Origin: Rhizophagus clarus
Lineage: Eukaryota > Glomeromycota > Glomeromycetes > Glomerales > Glomeraceae
Reading direction: 5' to 3'
NCBI GenBank assembly: GCA_015698045.1
Contig: BLAL01000053.1
Span: forward strand, 870,501 to 934,500
Length of the DNA stretch: 64,000 bases
Shown here piece by piece: positions 39,185 to 50,421 of the stretch; the first letter of the stretch is position 1; the number at the start of each line of letters is the position of its first letter. The notes under the pieces are model-generated. The model was not told where the DNA came from and ran no database searches. It was given only the letters and a program-made list of their open reading frames with translations. Made by a program: the position numbers and the translations under genes.

Positions 39185-41024
39185 TCATATTACTTGAAAT
39201 ACTTCATAATCATCTATTTTAAATATGCGCGGCAAATCTAATGTAGGATAAGAACATACGTTACTACGCCAGGAATCTCTAGTAGGGATATAAGCCGCAT
39301 GTAAGTCAGTACCAAATACAGGGCCCCAATGTGAATAAGATCGTATAGAATTCTCGTCACCTTTACTGTAAGCTACATTTGCGCTTTGAAGATCATTTTT
39401 ATTCGTAAATGAGAATATAAAACTATATTTTGTAGACTTACAACTATTACTTGAATCCCAAAAAAGTGGATTATATCCTCCAACTATTTGTTTTGTATTT
39501 GTAACTTTCACTACAATTATGGTAGCTCCCTTATTATCACATTTAGCATGAAATGCTGATGCTGTATTGTCATCCCTACTAGCTCTATATAAAAGATTAA
39601 ATGTGTAATTAGTCTTTCCATTTTTTCTACCAATCCAATTTTTAAATAGTGCAATGTGCCTTCGATCAATTAATCTAGAATCTAGGTGATTGTGGTTGGG
39701 TGTTGATTCGTTTCTAGGAATCATATAAGATTTTAAAATGTTATCTCTTAATTTGAGCATTGATTCGTCTGCAAAAATCATATAAGATTTTGAAATGTTA
39801 TTTATTAATTTTGGTGTTGATTCATCTCCGGGAGTCATATAAGATTTTGAAATTTTATTTCTTAATTTGGGTGTTGATTCATCTCCAGGAATCATATAAG
39901 ATTTTGAAATGTTATCCCTTAATTCGGGTCTTGATTCATCTCCAGGAATTGTATAAGATTTTGAAATTTTATCTCTTAATTCGGGTGTTGATTCATCTCC
40001 AGGAATCGTATGAGATTTTGAAATTTTATCTCTTAATTCGGGTGTTGATTCATCTCCAGGAATCATATGAGATTTTGAAATTTTATCCCTTAATTCGGGT
40101 GTTGATTCATCTCCAGGAATCGTATAAGATTTTAAAATGTTATCTCTTAATTTTTTAGGTAAAATTTCTTCATAGGGTTTAACATTGCTTAAATAATCTT
40201 CATGGGATATTTCATAAAATTTAATTAAAGGAATGAATTCGTGAAGAATCCTTTTAAGGATATTAATATGGTCGTTATTCCATTCGGAGACATTTTGAGC
40301 AAACATTTGATCTTGTGCCAATCCCCATTTGATTATATTCTTCCAAATTTCAACCCCTTTTAAATTCAAGTCATCACGTTTTAAAATAGTTTCCAATAAG
40401 GGGGTAGATAGCTGAGTGAATTTATCAGAATCGAATAAAATTTTTGGTCTAAAACAAATTTTATCCAAACAAAACTCGTGTAAATTAACAAGTGATTTAT
40501 GATTATAAGTAATTTGAAGAATTTCTGTTGGATCTTGCAAGAATTGTTGATAGTTTGAAATAAAGAAACCTTCAATAAGTTTGGTTAAGTTTTCTAACAT
40601 TAATTCATCAGTAACGATCATAAATTCCAAGAGTTCAGTTCCAGTTTTATTAGTAACGTTAATCTGATCAGTATAAAGATACCTAAAAAAATAAGAGAAA
40701 TAAATAAATTTTTTCTTTCTTTTTTTTTAAAAAAAAAAAAGTCGGAATTTCTTGTGACGTTATTACTTACTTAAGAATATCATTAAAAGTTTGAGAAGAA
40801 ATATTTGGTAACTTGATTATATATTTTCCATCTTTTTTTTCGATATTCTCATCAGAAAGTATCATATTAAAATGTACGGACCTACAACGTAAAATATTGG
40901 AATGTGCGTGAAATTCCTTTAAATTAGAACTTTCTCCGGTTTGAATGATAACATTATAATCTGTTCCTATTTTAAGTAATTGTTCAAGCGCTTCTGATAA
41001 ATTAGATTTAAAATTGTATGTCAT
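39185..41024 (-). CDS. BTB-BACK-TLDc protein with an expanded repeat linker (2 exons, 583 aa)
   Basis: Exons are 41024-40771 and 40682-39185, joined in phase 2. The first exon is 254 nt, exactly as in the paralogue at 30164. The ATG at 41022-41024 is chosen because the frame upstream has only a non-ATG start. BTB occupies about 20-95 (VIIQTGE, FHAHSNILRCRSVHF), BACK about 100-260 (LLETILKRDDLNLKGVEIW), and TLDc about 420-583 (LIDRRHIALFKNWIGR, NKGATIIVVKV, IVGGYNPLFW, YSFIFSF, DDYEVFQVI). Between BACK and TLDc, residues 262-413 are eight 19-residue repeats that the paralogue has only once. The intron carries a T9A12 tract. The probable role is a cullin-3 adaptor or TLDc stress protein, by family only. 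Confidence 0.88.
39698..40153 (-). repeat. In-frame 57-bp minisatellite, eight units, inside the BTB-TLDc gene
   Basis: Eight head-to-tail 57-bp units encode the 19-residue pattern (E/K)LRDKISKSYMIPGDESTP. Central units are almost identical; the outer ones (for example IFADESML and IPRNESTP) have diverged, as expected for expansion by unequal exchange in the middle. The unit matches the natural BACK-TLDc linker, so the linker itself was multiplied. The open frame on the opposite strand here (39760-40158) is a by-product of the 57-bp period. Confidence 0.9.
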
Positions 41025-41600
41025 CTTTGACTGAACTTTTCTCAATGTTAAAGTTAAAATATTTATTATATTATTATTATTATTTTTTTTTTTTTTTTTG
41101 AAAATAATTTTTTTATGCGAAAATAATCACAAAAATATAAAAAAAGACTTTTTCGGGTTCTATAAATATGAAAGGTAAAAAGGAAAATTTACTATCATTA
41201 AAATGATAAATGATAAATAAATAAAACGTTTGAAAATCAACATTATTAAAGCAAATTTCGGATAATCCGAACCAATCCATTTAAACTTGGTATATTAACA
41301 TTTAATTTAGTTTTCCAAGATAGAATTTAAATTTACTACTTTTGTGCTAGATGGTGGATCGACTGGATCGTACTACATTACGTGTCAGTCTAACATACGT
41401 GATTAATAAGAAAAAACTTTTCGTAATATGATAATCGCGTGCCGTGTATTGTTTATCACTTCACTCTGTTTGTTACACGTTGCTAAACGGTGCACCACTC
41501 ACCATCGTGACTTATATTCGTCTCACCAAAACTTAACCTTAAGAGCCAGATAATAATATAATTTTTCTTTGATGATTAATTAAATGTGGTTAGTATGTCA
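41025..41600. other. Upstream region of the BTB-TLDc gene
   Basis: Contains a long T-run at about 41084-41099 near the start codon. No gene seen. Confidence 0.4.
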
Positions 41601-41617
41601 AACTGGTTGATATCCAT

Positions 41618-41705
41618 CATGAATCCGAATCAGATTATCCGTGACGGATAATCGGATTCATCCGAATATCCGTCAATCTACCAAATTATCCGGATATCCG
41701 TCTAT
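41618..41705. repeat. Hairpin-forming repeat of ATCCGGAT/ATCCGAAT words
   Basis: GATTATCCGT, one base, then ACGGATAATC forms a perfect 10-bp inverted repeat, flanked outside by GAATCC and GGATTC. Further GGATATCCG and GAATATCCG words follow to 41702, and a related CGGATAATCCGAA occurs at about 41259. Probably part of a repeat element; no ends defined. Confidence 0.45.
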
Positions 41706-42181
41706 TTGTCATGTAATGTGACACAAGTCTCCAAAAGAGGAAATTTTATTCTACAAAAAATGAAATATAGTTACGCAATAGTCCCAAAAATGAAATTCTC
41801 ATGCCGATCGTCGATGATGATGCGATATAAATCCGACAAAACAAAAACTCGTTAATGGAAACCGTCTGGATAAGATAACAAATAGATTTAAAGTACATAC
41901 TGTAGGATGTACATAGTTTTTTTCTTTTTTTTTGACGCTCATGAAACATTATTAGGGCAGAATAATATATAAGAGATAGTTATCGGTGCAACTCCGAGAG
42001 CCAATCATCTAATGACAACAGACATTATCCTAGGATGGTCAATCCCAATATAAAGCCTTTTGAGTATGACACTACATCATTATACATACCTTGGTAGTAT
42101 TCAACAGGAACATCTCCTACAGGTCGTGACATATCGTATGTTAATTTAGAATAATAATATATAATAAAAATTTATTATAAA

Positions 42182-42691
42182 TAACTGATAATAAACCAAA
42201 TTTTAAGGGGGGAGGGTAGAGTACTTTTCTGTGTGCCGGGTTTGTGGCGCGTTCAGCCGATTGTGACACAAAAAATCATTAACGAAATTTTTTTCTATGT
42301 ATATAAACTTTAAAAGTTGGTAAATAGATATAATTATTGTTGTTCTACAAGTTTACTTAGAAAGACAAAGGCGGTTTTTAATATTGTTATCGACTTTATT
42401 GCCAAAATATTTTTTACGTAAATATTTCTTTTACTAAATTCATTTCTGAAAGTGATCGGCAAAGACGATAAAATCATTTATTTATATGTAAAGCCAAAAC
42501 TAGCATTCGAAATCTTCCGAATCCTAAGTAAACTTGCAGAGCAGCTAAAATTACACCTATGTTACAAGTTTAGGCTTTTATATCAAAGAAAAAAAATCTT
42601 AATGATCTTATTTTTTGAAAAATGCTGTGTCACGAACCTGGCACACAAAAATGGGTGCGAGTACACTCCGTCATTTTTGTTAATCACTGTA
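42182..42691. mobile_element. Non-autonomous DNA element with long inverted arms (Tc1/mariner-like ends?)
   Basis: The left arm (about 42182-42360) and right arm (about 42524-42691) are inverted copies. Left GTGTGCCGGGTTTGTG (42231) pairs with right CACGAACCTGGCACAC (42631-42646), and left ACAAGTTTACTTAG (42347-42360) pairs with right CTAAGTAAACTTG (42524-42536), at matching distances. The right end read outward is TACAGTGATTAACAAAAATG, resembling Tc1/mariner termini next to TA. The open frame at 42452-42730 overlaps the right arm and is not considered a gene. Confidence 0.5.
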
Positions 42692-42699
42692 GCTAATTA

Positions 42700-43780
42700 T
42701 TGTCACAAAACAGAATTTAATAAAGATTAAAATAAAGTTGCTAATTTTCCTTAAAAAAAAAAAAATGCCACAAAAAATTAATTACCTCATTAAGAATGTA
42801 TTCTATAGTAAGCTAATATTTACGATCAATAATTTTGATGCAATAAAATTAAAGAACTAAAACCAAAACGAAGTTTAATTATATCAATTGATCTAGCAGA
42901 TACAGTATATTAAAATGAGTGTATTTTATAATCTAATATGTTCAAAAAAAATAAAGACCATTTTATCAGAAATAATAATTCCAATATAATATATTAATCA
43001 TATTATGTTGTTTATTTTCCCTGAAATGAAAAAAAATATAATATGAGAGTTTTAGTTATAGTTTAATACTTAAAAGAAACCAGAAAATTAGCAGACTTTT
43101 TAGAAAATTGCAATTTTCTTCAACTTCATACGAACACAGTGGTGCTGCGTGTGAATACTGTGCTTCGAACCAAAAAATAAGTTGTTAGGGATTAGTACGA
43201 ACACGTTTGACAGGATCCCTTACTTTCGAACCATCTTCATCGGATTCTTTGGACAAGGTACAACCGTTTCATTTGACGTTATTGACAAATGTTCATTCGA
43301 TATCCAAAAACTTTTGGAATACCCATAATCTGTCGCCAAATTCATATGACTAACCAAATTTTCCACTATCCAACCAACTTTTCCGATATTGATAGCGCGT
43401 CATCATTTGATATACTATTTTTAGCAAATTCGCGCATCACATATGGAACAACTTAATCAAATTCATTCATAAATCAATTTAATTCCTGGAGGAGCAGCAG
43501 AGGTTTTAGCTTAATTTCACAATCCGTCGAAACGACCTGTTAATAAGTGGTAATTAATTTATAATTAACTTTAATTGACTTCGTTATATATCAAGATTCC
43601 TATTAAAATCACCAAGAGTTTTATACAACCATCTTTGAGATTTGATCGAGAATTCTAGAATTAATTTAAGATAATTATTTCATCATTATTGTGGTATCAT
43701 TAGAAGGTTGTATTAATGTAATTGATTACTGGGTTTCAAAATTAAATTTAAAATGATAGATTTAAAAAATTTAATTTTAT
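42700..43780. other. Intergenic, nothing recognised
   Basis: A stretch with more G and C (about 43130-43450) has no readable protein on either strand. Confidence 0.4.
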
Positions 43781-45284
43781 TTAAGGACATTTATTATTAA
43801 TATCCAAATTAACTAATTCAGAATCATGATAATCTATTAATTTTATATATTAATTAATTTTAATTAGTGATTATAGTATTATAGTCATAAATCAAATAAT
43901 AAAATCCTTAACACAATACCTTTATCATTATTTATGTACGAAGTAATAATAGATGAATTAGTTGGCTTTGGTAAATTACTAAATGTAAATCCTCTACTAG
44001 TGTAAATAGCATCAGGATTCTTTTTATATAAAGTTGAAATTTTTGCTATTTTTTGATCAGCTTTTTCAAATTTACGTCTAACTTCCTCCAAATTATAACC
44101 GAACCTTTCTTGAAAATCTTCAGGATACGGAAAATTTTCAATATCAAAAATACAATAATACCAATAATACAATATACTATGCAATTTATTGGCTGTTGGT
44201 CTTTGATCAGGATTAGCATTCAAACATCTATAAGCTAATTCCTTATAAATTTTAGGTGTTCCTTTTCCAAATTCTGGCCTAAGCCCATTGCATATTTCTA
44301 GCGCTAAACTTAAATCATGTTTTCTATTATAAAAAGGTGGTTTTCCAGATGACAATTCAGTCATAATTACGCCAAAACTATAAATGTCAGATGATGATGT
44401 ATATGGTTCACCATTTAGAACTTCTGGAGCAATATAAGGTAATACTCCATATATTCTATTATCTGATTTCTTTTCATTAGCCGGTCTAGATAAACCAAAA
44501 TCTGAAACATATGATATATTGGTTTTTCTATAAGAATTATAAGCTTGTAATATGTTTCCACTATGAAAATCCTTATGATAATATTCTAATTTATGTAAAT
44601 TTTTAAGATCTCGTATTAAATTATATAAAATATATAATTTATCTTTCCATAAAATATTTTTAAAATTATTTGAAAGAACATTCCTTAAATTTCCTTTGTC
44701 TGCAAGTTCCATAATTATCATAAATTCTTTAGTTTCTGGATGTTTAGTCAATCCATAAAATTTTAAGTAAGTAGTATCTTTTGAACATAAATTCCAATGT
44801 ACTTTCAGCTATTAGTCAAAAATATTAAGTTTGAATTAATTAGTAGCTTTACATTACATATAATTATGAAATAAAATGTAAACTGAAATACCTCATTTAA
44901 ATATTCAGATGACATATTCTGTGATCCATTTAATTTTTTCAAGGCAACTTTTATAGCTTCAGAACCTATTTTTTTAAAAGTTCCATCATCTTGTTTAGCG
45001 TACTTTTCTTTACCATCAATCCATATTGCGGAATACACTGTTGCAAATCCACCTTCGCCAATCTTTTTTACATTACTAAATTTACGATAAGGTACCCATT
45101 TAAGAAATAGTGGATAATTGTAATAATAGTGATAATAACAATTACCATTATGATTAACGATTGTCCCGTCAATAAAGTTATCAACGTCCCGATTTCCACT
45201 TTTCTTTCTGTATTTTATTAAATCGCCACAATAACAATTTATATGTGGAATGTGTAATTTATTAAAATTGAATTTTTCATTCAT
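43781..45284 (-). CDS. TKL-like protein kinase, catalytic residues intact (3 exons, 444 aa)
   Basis: Exons are 45284-44892, 44808-43920 and 43833-43781, all GT..AG with phases agreeing (1335 nt). The ATG at 45282-45284 is used; the frame before it has only TTG. The N-terminus has a single CYC and lacks the usual double CxxC zinc ribbon. The SGN.DVDNFI and LKWVPY family marks lead into the kinase: GEGGFATV loop (76-83), VALK lysine K116, HKD with FHSGN (209-215), DFG (234-236), APE, SDIYSFGVIM, and RCLNANPDQRPT. The third exon adds DYHDSELVNLDINNKCP. All residues needed for catalysis are present (HKD keeps the aspartate). Probably a cytosolic serine/threonine kinase of the expanded fungal family; substrate unknown. 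Reading through the last intron gives an alternative end at 43885. Confidence 0.88.
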
Positions 45285-47276
45285 ATTTTGTTTATTCAAA
45301 CTTGCTACGCTATAATTTGTAGCAGTTTATTACTTCAGTTTAATTTTTTTCTTCCAGCTAGCAATTTTAATATTAGTCTTAATAAATAGTAAACTTAATT
45401 CTTTAAACTTTGCAAATAATACTGCTAGTGTCTTTAAGCTAGGGTATCTCATACGGAATATATTTAATTCTGATAAAATTGTTTGATAAACTAAACAACA
45501 CGGGTAACAAATATTTCAAATTATTTAATTGAAACTTGGTGTAATGTACATTATACGGATTCGGTGACTATATATATTTTAAAATCACATGTCGGATCTA
45601 CGTATTATTTGTTCATTGGTTCATTAATAATTGAAAATTTGTATCACTGAAAATAATGATTTTTTAGAGAAAAAAAAAGGGAACTTTCCTAAATAATAAC
45701 TTTTTTTGGTTAAAACATCATAAAATTCTAAACAAATAAGAATTTACTAGCTTAAAAATGGAAAATTTAAAAAGGGTAATCGCTGGAAATTAATTGTTAA
45801 TTAGCCTTTCTGGATGTAGAATAAACATTGTTTTTTTTCCTTTTTTCAGGAACAATTTACCAATAGAAATCTACATAGAGATCATGCACATCATATTCAA
45901 AAAAAATTGTAAATATCGAGTCATATTAATAATTTACTTTAAATTTAAATGGATGATCGTCCATTCATTATTGCAATGATGATCCTTATGTAAACAAAAC
46001 AATGAGAAACGTTATTCTTTAATCTAATCATGTTACTAGTGAACAAATCTAATATGATTAGATACATTTATTTGCATTATTGTAATTTCTTTATGAGTCG
46101 CTTGTTCATCAGGAATTTATCATTATATACGACTTCAAACATATAGTTATTTTGGAAAAATTTTAAAATTCCATAAAATTGATCAAAACTTGCTGTGTTT
46201 AACCCTATCTTCATAACTGTTCTTTGGAACTTATTAATTATTATTATCGCCATTATTATTTGGAAGCAAAACCAAAATGTTTTAATTAGTCTGAAGTAAT
46301 TTTAAGAAAATATATATACATAATCTCTTTTTAAAAAAATGGGAATATATGATGCAACATTTATTTATTTATTTATTTAAGTGAGAGATAGTCAATACAA
46401 GTATATTCTAACTAAGCTAAATATATACTTTAAAAAGTGAATGACATATGTTGTGATGTAATGTCACACACTAATCGAAATCACGTGTGAAATTCCGTGA
46501 CGATAATTTTACCTGACACTGACGATCTGTGACTAGTATGACGCAATATGAGTTACATTTATACAAACCCTAATTCCCTCAAAAAGAAAATGACTTCAAT
46601 AATTAAAAGGCATATTGCTCTTGCGATTCTTATAACCATGACCATGACCCTGTTTGAATTTATATTTATCACCTATATATGTGTTTAATTTAATGATAAA
46701 CTTGATAGTAATAGTGATTTGGTATTTTCCTTCAATATATCATATTCATTCATTTTTATAGCAAAGGAGAGAGTAAGAATTTATTTATTATTGCTATTCG
46801 CCAATAAATATTATATTATTGTTTTGTATATCCATCATTGTAATATATTTCATTGGGTACTGGATATTCCTTTCATTAATTAATCCATTAATGGCGATCA
46901 TACAAAGAACTGATTATCCACTTTACTCACTTTCCTTAACGGTCACCATTGCACAAATAATTTACCGATACGTATGTCATCACTATATCGACGAATCTTT
47001 AATAGATGCATTACATATTAAGAAGTTATGCATTTCGTTAAAAATATACAGGAATTTTATTTTAATTCTATTAAATTACTGGAAAAAATAAACAAACAAA
47101 TTCATTTATTTGTAAGTTAATATTTTTATATTAATTGACATTTTAAACATCTCAATATAATACTGTACATAAAATTATAAAAGTAGCATCATTTGTAACA
47201 CTATGCTATACATATAGGGCGCACAGTTTTTTATTGGATGAGTCTATGAAAAATTCATTATATATAGTGTTTATTC
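45285..47276. other. Intergenic, nothing firm
   Basis: The 90-codon hydrophobic frame 46819-47091 starts only with TTG and has no recognised domain; it is not called. A TATT microsatellite is at about 46361-46380. Confidence 0.4.
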
Positions 47277-47350
47277 CATTTAATTTTTCATTAATATTTA
47301 TTATTTATATGTTCATTTAATTTTTCATTAATATTTATTATTTATATGTT
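47277..47350. repeat. Perfect tandem duplication of a 37-bp unit
   Basis: CATTTAATTTTTCATTAATA plus the next 17 bases occurs at 47277-47313 and again at 47314-47350 with no difference seen. A recent local duplication in AT-rich DNA. Confidence 0.8.
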
Positions 47351-49064
47351 CTATTATTTTATTTATTTTTGTTCGTGACAAAGAAACTTAATAACTGAGC
47401 TATATTCAGAACATGATGAATTTTATGATGTTATTGATCTTTTTTAGGCAACTATTATTTATATTTTCTTAGGCACGAAACGAATTAATAGAAATTATTT
47501 TATTTTAATTTGTAGGATTAGTATAAAATACGAGGGGATTATGTTTTATGAAGCTGTAAGAATATTAACTGGCCCATTTGGGCAACATAAACTCGAACCT
47601 AGTTAGTTATATTTGTTAAACTACGAATATACATTACGTCATTACATAAAAGGAACTAAAGGCAATAAATAATTATTTTATCAAACAATAATCAAAATAT
47701 ACTTATTTATTAGTACTCTATGAATAGTTATTTTTGTCTAGTTATTAAAGGATTTACGGATATAAGAATGTTTCTTTAATGAAAAAATTATTTTGAATTG
47801 TTCTGCCCACGAATAATTACTGTATTTGGAAAAAAAAAATCATATTCCACAGAATTCGAGTTTGAGAAATTTTGAAATTAAAAGAGATGCAATGACATAA
47901 TATGCAAATATGCAAGACCAATGATAGCTAATAATAATAATAAATTAAATACTAAATAGAATAATGGTTCAAATCTTAATAATTTTCATATTTATTGCGT
48001 TCGTGTTTTTTTCGAGATGGATTTAGTGCACATTGAATTTCTATATTAGTCGCAATTGCACAAATGCTTTTCATCATTTGTAAATGCAATAGCTTTACTC
48101 ATCACTTTATAGTTTATACTCAAAGTAGTCGACTCTTAATGTGTTCCATAATTTAATTCAAATTAGTTCTTTTTCTTTTCCTATTTGTTATGAAAGGTTG
48201 AGAACTAATCATTTAAATAAATAATTGTTACGAGATTATTCTTTTCGAAATACGCATTCAATTTCCGCAACTTAATTTTATAATTGATTTCCGTACATTA
48301 TATTGCACTCTAAGTAATATCAGATATTCATATATTTATTAGCGGTCAAGATCAAGTTTTACGCTGAGAAGCTGAGAATGCAGTAGATTTCAAACATAAT
48401 AAATTCTATGAAATTTCATTAGTCACCTATAATGGCGCTATTCAATACGATCTTCATAGGAATAATTCGTACTTAATAACTATTTAATATATACAAATTT
48501 TGTATATTTCATACTGAATACGTATGGTATAAAATAAAGAGAGTAGCAGATATTGAGAATCTATATGATAGATAATAACTGTTTATATAATACGCACATG
48601 CTCTGCATATTTTTTATTTGTAATGAAAAAAGACGGATGAAGTTAATAATTCTTATCGCTATGAAAAGATGGTCTTTACAAAAGTAAAAAGCTTCAAATG
48701 ATGATTTATTTATTAATTTAACTACGGAATTTACGGTACATTATCCGTAATAAGTATGTTACAATAGTAGTTGGTGTGCTGGTTTTGTTAATTTCGCTCT
48801 ATAGTTTGATCATCTGGAACTCCAGACATGAATTATAGGGAAGGTAGTGAGATTAACAGAATTTTCACGTTCTTTATTAATACCAAAACCGTGAAAATTA
48901 GCTGACCATTTCTTAGAAATCGATCATCGTCGTCATTGCTCGTTTCTACTGCGGTTGCGATCAAATTACTGAAAGTAACCCTACGGAGTATGGAACTACA
49001 TAGGGACGAAGTACTTACCACCATCAGACATACTATTGACATACTGCAGTAAATTGCGGTGGGT
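47351..49064. other. Intergenic; possible short coding relic on the - strand near its end
   Basis: The 69-codon - strand frame 48833-49042 sits in less AT-rich sequence and contains a GTAAGT donor-like site near its start, but shows no recognised motif. The rest holds nothing I can name. Confidence 0.35.
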
Positions 49065-49512
49065 GTCGTAGCTAGGGATGATCATGGTCCGGTTCGGTTC
49101 ATAGACCGGGTGAACCATCGACTCAGTTGATTTTTTTATAGTACTTTAGATTATCTCATTAATGGAAGTCAAATAGCATCCTTATAGAACTACTGGATGG
49201 CGAAAAATTCATCCAAACGTAAACGTTTTCAATTTACCGAAACTCCGAAACTGGCCGAAACTTGTTGGCCCGTATTATGCTAATTCCGGCCGGCATTACA
49301 TATTTCAGAATTTTTATTCAATTTATTGATTTCGGCCAAATTTTATAGTTATTTTGACTATCATTAATAAGATAATCTAAAGTACTATAAAAAAATCAAC
49401 TGAGTCGATGGTTCACCCGGTTCACTCGCGAACCGAACCGAACCGAATCGCCTATGAACCGGCTCAGGTTCGAGTCATCGGCTTGTGAACCGTGATCATC
49501 CCTAGTCGTAGC
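49065..49512. mobile_element. hAT-like MITE, 432 bp, with 8-bp target site duplication
   Basis: The element spans 49073-49504 between two copies of GTCGTAGC (49065-49072 and 49505-49512). Ends are TAGGGATGATCA and its near-complement (one extra C at the right end). The inverted arms are long: GGTGAACCATCGACTCAGTT with the following AT-rich stretch (about 49108-49166) returns inverted at about 49368-49426. There is no open frame inside. An 8-bp duplication and a TAGGG-type end are the marks of hAT elements. The sharp ends and exact duplication suggest a fairly recent insertion. Confidence 0.85.
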
Positions 49513-49944
49513 CTTCGCAGTACTATGGATAACCTATAGTGGAATCTATATGACAGCTAATAACCGGTTAATATAAATATATACATAAATAAATACGTAT
49601 TAAATACATTTTTCTTATTTATTTTTTTTAAAAAAAAAGGAAAAAATAAAGTCAGGAGCTTTTTTTTAAAAAAAAAAATCCTTTCGAAAAAGATGCATAG
49701 TAGTTTGGAAATGATGATTTATTTATATTAATGTAATCGAAGTACATCATTATCAAATACGAACTAGCCAATGTTTGTGTCACTACTAATTTCACCCATT
49801 ATTCCTGGGTTGTTGATCATCCAGACGGCTTACCAGCTGAATTTCCACGGAATTATGGGGAATTTTTAGCCGATCGTTCCCTTAATTAGAAATTGGCAAA
49901 ATGTAAATAATTGTGCTTTTTTTTTCTTTTAAAAATTATTAGCC

Positions 49945-50421
49945 ATGACTGTTAAGTGTCCTAACTGTAAAGCCCCATTCAAATCTGATAATCGTAACTA
50001 CAAAAAGCATAAAAAAACATGCAAACCTAAGGTTGTATCAAATGCAAACCCCGGAAACGGATTTTCTGGAACATCTTCAGGAAATGGTTTTTCTTCTACA
50101 CCTTCAGGAAATGTTTTTTCTCCCGTATTCTCGCAAGAATCAGAGCACTCATGCAGAACGCTAGCAATCTTATATTTTCGCAATTTTGGTATCAAGTATG
50201 ATCGCACAAATATTGACAGATTAACGTTATGTGCATTTGGTCGCACGGCTAGCGAAGCCTTTAATCGCAATATTTGCGTTGTTTGTGGGGTGAAACCTAA
50301 ACGATTCCATGATTTTGTTAGTCGCTTATAATATGAAGAGATTAGTCGCATTTGTCCAGCTTGTTGGGAAATAGAAACTCTTCCAATTTATTCATCTATT
50401 GATAATCTACCTGAGCATTAA
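49945..50421 (+). CDS. Small zinc-finger protein interrupted by an in-frame TAA
   Basis: The ATG at 49945 opens a 128-codon frame ending at TAA 50329-50331. Residues 5-26 form a C-x2-C...H-x3-C finger (CPNC, KKHKKTC). A Ser/Gly/Pro-rich repeat region follows (GNGFSGTSS / GNGFSSTPS / GNVFSPV), and then a domain ending in CVVC (C111, C114). Immediately after the stop the same frame continues YEEISRICPACWE to a second TAA at 50419-50421. The second CxxC pair (RICPAC) would complete a C4 site with CVVC. Either the stop is a recent null mutation (pseudogene), it is read through, or a sequence error is present. No intron can remove it without losing flanking residues. Function is not recognised. 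Confidence 0.65.

Noticed and set aside
39760..40158. 132-codon open frame on the + strand with 19-residue periodicity
   Set aside because: It is the antisense of the 57-bp coding minisatellite; a period divisible by three keeps the opposite frame open. The - strand frame joins BACK and TLDc domains.
42452..42730. 92-codon open frame
   Set aside because: Lies across the inverted arm and end of the MITE-like element; no protein-like motif.
46819..47091. 90-codon hydrophobic open frame
   Set aside because: Starts only at TTG, no ATG, no recognised domain, and A/T-rich DNA readily gives Ile/Phe/Tyr-rich frames.
49998..50351. 117-codon - strand open frame
   Set aside because: Antisense of the zinc-finger gene, whose CxxC pairs and serine/glycine repeats give the + strand better support.
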